From Thiomicrorhabdus sp. ZW0627 (lineage in GTDB: Bacteria > Pseudomonadota > Gammaproteobacteria > Thiomicrospirales > Thiomicrospiraceae): 64,000 bases of DNA. Positions 62,679 through 64,000 of the stretch are shown piece after piece; position 1 is the first letter of the stretch, and the number at the start of each line of letters is the position of its first letter. The stretch spans positions 189,667 to 253,666 of the forward strand of contig NZ_JARUQR010000002.1 in assembly GCF_029767005.1 (NCBI RefSeq), in the 5' to 3' direction. The notes below the pieces were generated by a model. It saw nothing but the letters and a program-made list of their open reading frames with translations. It made no database searches and was not told the DNA's origin. The position numbers and the translations under genes are program-made.

Positions 62679-63362
62679 ATGAACCAAGAATCTAAAAACG
62701 AACCGATGGAAGCAACGAAGCAACAGGTGAGTAACGGTGTTAGTGGCATTAAGGTGGTTTGGATTGTTCTGGCTACCATTCTGGTGACCATCGGTTTGAC
62801 CTATTGGATTCTGAGCCAGACGCTTTTCCTGAAAGCGTTCACTCCGGTGGAATTGAAGCCGAAAGAGGAACAAGTGCTTAACGCCAAGTTGAAGGTGATT
62901 GGTGTTGAGGTCAGTGAGTACGATGCGCAGGGCAACCTGAAACCGGAAGCGTACACTGAGGTGGGTGCCAAGCGTGAGGTGCTGTTCAGTGAACGTGAAT
63001 TGAATGCGTTGCTTGCCAAGAACACCGATCTGGCGAAGAAAGTGGCGGTGGATTTATCCGACGACCTGTTGAGCGTGAAAGTGCTGGTTCCGTTGGAAGA
63101 GGATTTTCCGGTGATGGGCGGTAAGACGTTGCGTATCAACGCCGGTGCGGAGTTGGCTTATCGAGACGGCAAGCCGATTGTGAAGCTTAAAGGGGTGAGC
63201 CTGATGGGGGTGCCGATTCCGAATGCCTGGCTGGGTAATCTCAAGAACGTTGATCTGGTGAACGAGTTCGGAGCCGATCCCGGTTTCTGGAAGAATTTTG
63301 CCGAAGGCGTTGAGAACATCACCGTCAAAGAGGGCGAGTTGAGCGTTAAGCTCAAGGAGTAA
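62679..63362 (+). CDS. Membrane-anchored protein of unknown function
   Basis: This 227-residue protein starts after AGGAAA. A hydrophilic N-terminus of about 24 residues precedes one membrane helix (VVWIVLATILVTIGLTYWIL). The rest is a predicted periplasmic beta-rich domain with Val/Leu-alternating segments (KVAVDLSDDLLSVKVLVPLE). The plan recalls YpmS/DUF2140-like proteins, but identity is not claimed. It converges with the thioesterase gene and shares a palindromic terminator with it. Confidence 0.75.
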   Translation: MNQESKNEPMEATKQQVSNGVSGIKVVWIVLATILVTIGLTYWILSQTLFLKAFTPVELKPKEEQVLNAKLKVIGVEVSEYDAQGNLKPEAYTEVGAKREVLFSERELNALLAKNTDLAKKVAVDLSDDLLSVKVLVPLEEDFPVMGGKTLRINAGAELAYRDGKPIVKLKGVSLMGVPIPNAWLGNLKNVDLVNEFGADPGFWKNFAEGVENITVKEGELSVKLKE

Positions 63363-63403
63363 CGTTTTTTAGCGCTTTTCCCTCGAGTTTTCTCCAGTTT
63401 TCA

Positions 63404-63427
63404 ATTCTCAACAGGCCTGTTGAGAAT
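63404..63427. terminator. Bidirectional palindromic terminator built on CAGGCCTG
   Basis: A perfect 24-bp palindrome has arms ATTCTCAACAGG and CCTGTTGAGAAT, lying between convergent stops at 63362 and 63438. Its centre is CAGGCCTG (63412-63419). T-rich flanks are modest. Confidence 0.7.
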
Positions 63428-63437
63428 GTTTTTGCGG

Positions 63438-63914
63438 TCATTTCCGATAGGGTTCGATGAACTCTTTGGGAATCGGCCGTGGTTTATGGTTTTTCAGGTC
63501 AATGCAGACGTAAGTGGCTTGTGCGGTGAACACGGTTTTGCCGTCACGCGGCCGAATGATCTGAAACTCCCGCGTTCTCAGGCAGCAACCTTTTTGTTCT
63601 CCCACCCAGGTTCCAATCAGCAGTTCGTCTCCCAAATAACAACTCGCTTTGTATTGCATGCAGTTCTCGTACACCGCCATGATTCGGTTGAGTTCTTTTT
63701 GGGTATCGTGATTGATGCCGACCGCCAGACTGTGCATCCACGCAACCTGTTCCATCCACGCCACGTAGCTCTTGTTGTTGACGTGGTTGAGAAAGTCCAG
63801 TTCGTCTTCACTCACCACATGTTTGTGGATGAACGGGTCGGGCGCTTGCCAATCGAATGCCTGCCAGTCCGGCGAACTCTTTGAAAGTGGGGTGGAATCG
63901 TTGTTTTGGGTCAT
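63438..63914 (-). CDS. Acyl-CoA thioesterase, 4HBT hotdog family
   Basis: The 158-residue product is assigned to ATG 63914; an in-frame ATG at 63974 would overlap the aroC ribosome-binding region. The hotdog catalytic region DELDFLNHVNNKSYVAWMEQ and the later strand RTREFQIIRPRDGKTVFTAQ identify the YbgC/FadM-type thioesterase fold. It should hydrolyse acyl-CoA in the cytoplasm; the substrate is unknown. It is divergent from aroC. Confidence 0.87.
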   Translation of the reverse strand: MTQNNDSTPLSKSSPDWQAFDWQAPDPFIHKHVVSEDELDFLNHVNNKSYVAWMEQVAWMHSLAVGINHDTQKELNRIMAVYENCMQYKASCYLGDELLIGTWVGEQKGCCLRTREFQIIRPRDGKTVFTAQATYVCIDLKNHKPRPIPKEFIEPYRK

Positions 63915-63976
63915 TACTTTTAAAGGGTTTTTAGGTAGAATACACCGATTATAACGAATCTTAGAGAAGTACACTT

Positions 63977-64000
63977 ATGTCGGGCAATACGATTGGACAA
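63977..64000 (+). CDS. aroC: Chorismate synthase, N-terminal codons only
   Basis: Only eight codons are present (MSGNTIGQ), cut by the window end. MSGNTIG is the near-invariant N-terminus of chorismate synthase, and GAGAAG lies 12 bases ahead. The enzyme makes chorismate from EPSP in the shikimate pathway. The call rests on this short match. Confidence 0.72.

Overview
The window looks like a chromosomal segment of a gammaproteobacterial chemolithoautotroph, most likely from the Thiomicrospira / Hydrogenovibrio / Thiomicrorhabdus lineage. This is inferred from the gene set: a periplasmic alpha-carbonic anhydrase, a [NiFe]-hydrogenase locus with a full hyp set, ABC-type nitrate assimilation, and the gammaproteobacterial thrS-infC-rpmI-rplT-pheST-ihfA block. 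No marker such as 16S rRNA is present to prove it. Coding density is high, there is no rRNA, CRISPR array or insertion sequence, and one tRNA is seen.

Layout. 1-2060 (minus): a TonB-dependent outer-membrane receptor, cut by the window edge, under a TPP riboswitch, so probably a thiamin-related importer. 2185-3069: an HDOD protein. 3250-10872: translation block thrS-infC-rpmI-rplT, then pheS-pheT-ihfA-merR; infC appears to start on a rare AUC codon. 10931-17598: TetR repressor divergent from a three-gene RND efflux operon. 17738-17814: tRNA-Pro(GGG). 17973-34736: a large nitrate assimilation region. It holds the NasT/NasS sensor pair, a leader with an intrinsic terminator, nitrate ABC transporter nrtABD, a FAD reductase, nirB, nirD, nasA, cysG (siroheme), a YbiB/TrpD2-like protein, moeA and mobA, with many start/stop overlaps. 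34813-40087: small accessory genes, an ABC permease/ATPase pair and tesA. 40121-43783: a chemoreceptor and a second HDOD protein. 43905-49148: lon (minus), mogA, prmB and alpha-carbonic anhydrase. 49398-60736: hydrogenase locus (nickel permease, hypBCDEA, fused small subunit, large subunit, maturation protease, hypF). 60857-62478: an AT-rich XRE-ImmA/DUF4411 toxin-antitoxin-like pair. 62679-64000: a membrane-anchored protein, a thioesterase and the first codons of aroC.

The most striking item is the gene at 53709-56150. It encodes one 813-residue protein: a pyridine-nucleotide/FAD oxidoreductase, a BFD-type [2Fe-2S] domain, a charged helical linker and a complete [NiFe]-hydrogenase small subunit. 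It has no Tat signal, and no cytochrome b gene lies nearby, so the enzyme is predicted to be a soluble cytoplasmic hydrogenase joined covalently to its own NAD(P)-linked diaphorase. One of the four expected ligands of the proximal [4Fe-4S] cluster is Asn554 instead of Cys. The FAD + BFD module also begins NirB in the same window, and a BFD domain ends NasA, so three redox enzymes here share related electron-entry parts.

A second theme is the 8-bp palindrome CAGGCCTG, found 14 times by eye. It is concentrated in terminators, often as the centre of long perfect inverted repeats between convergent genes.
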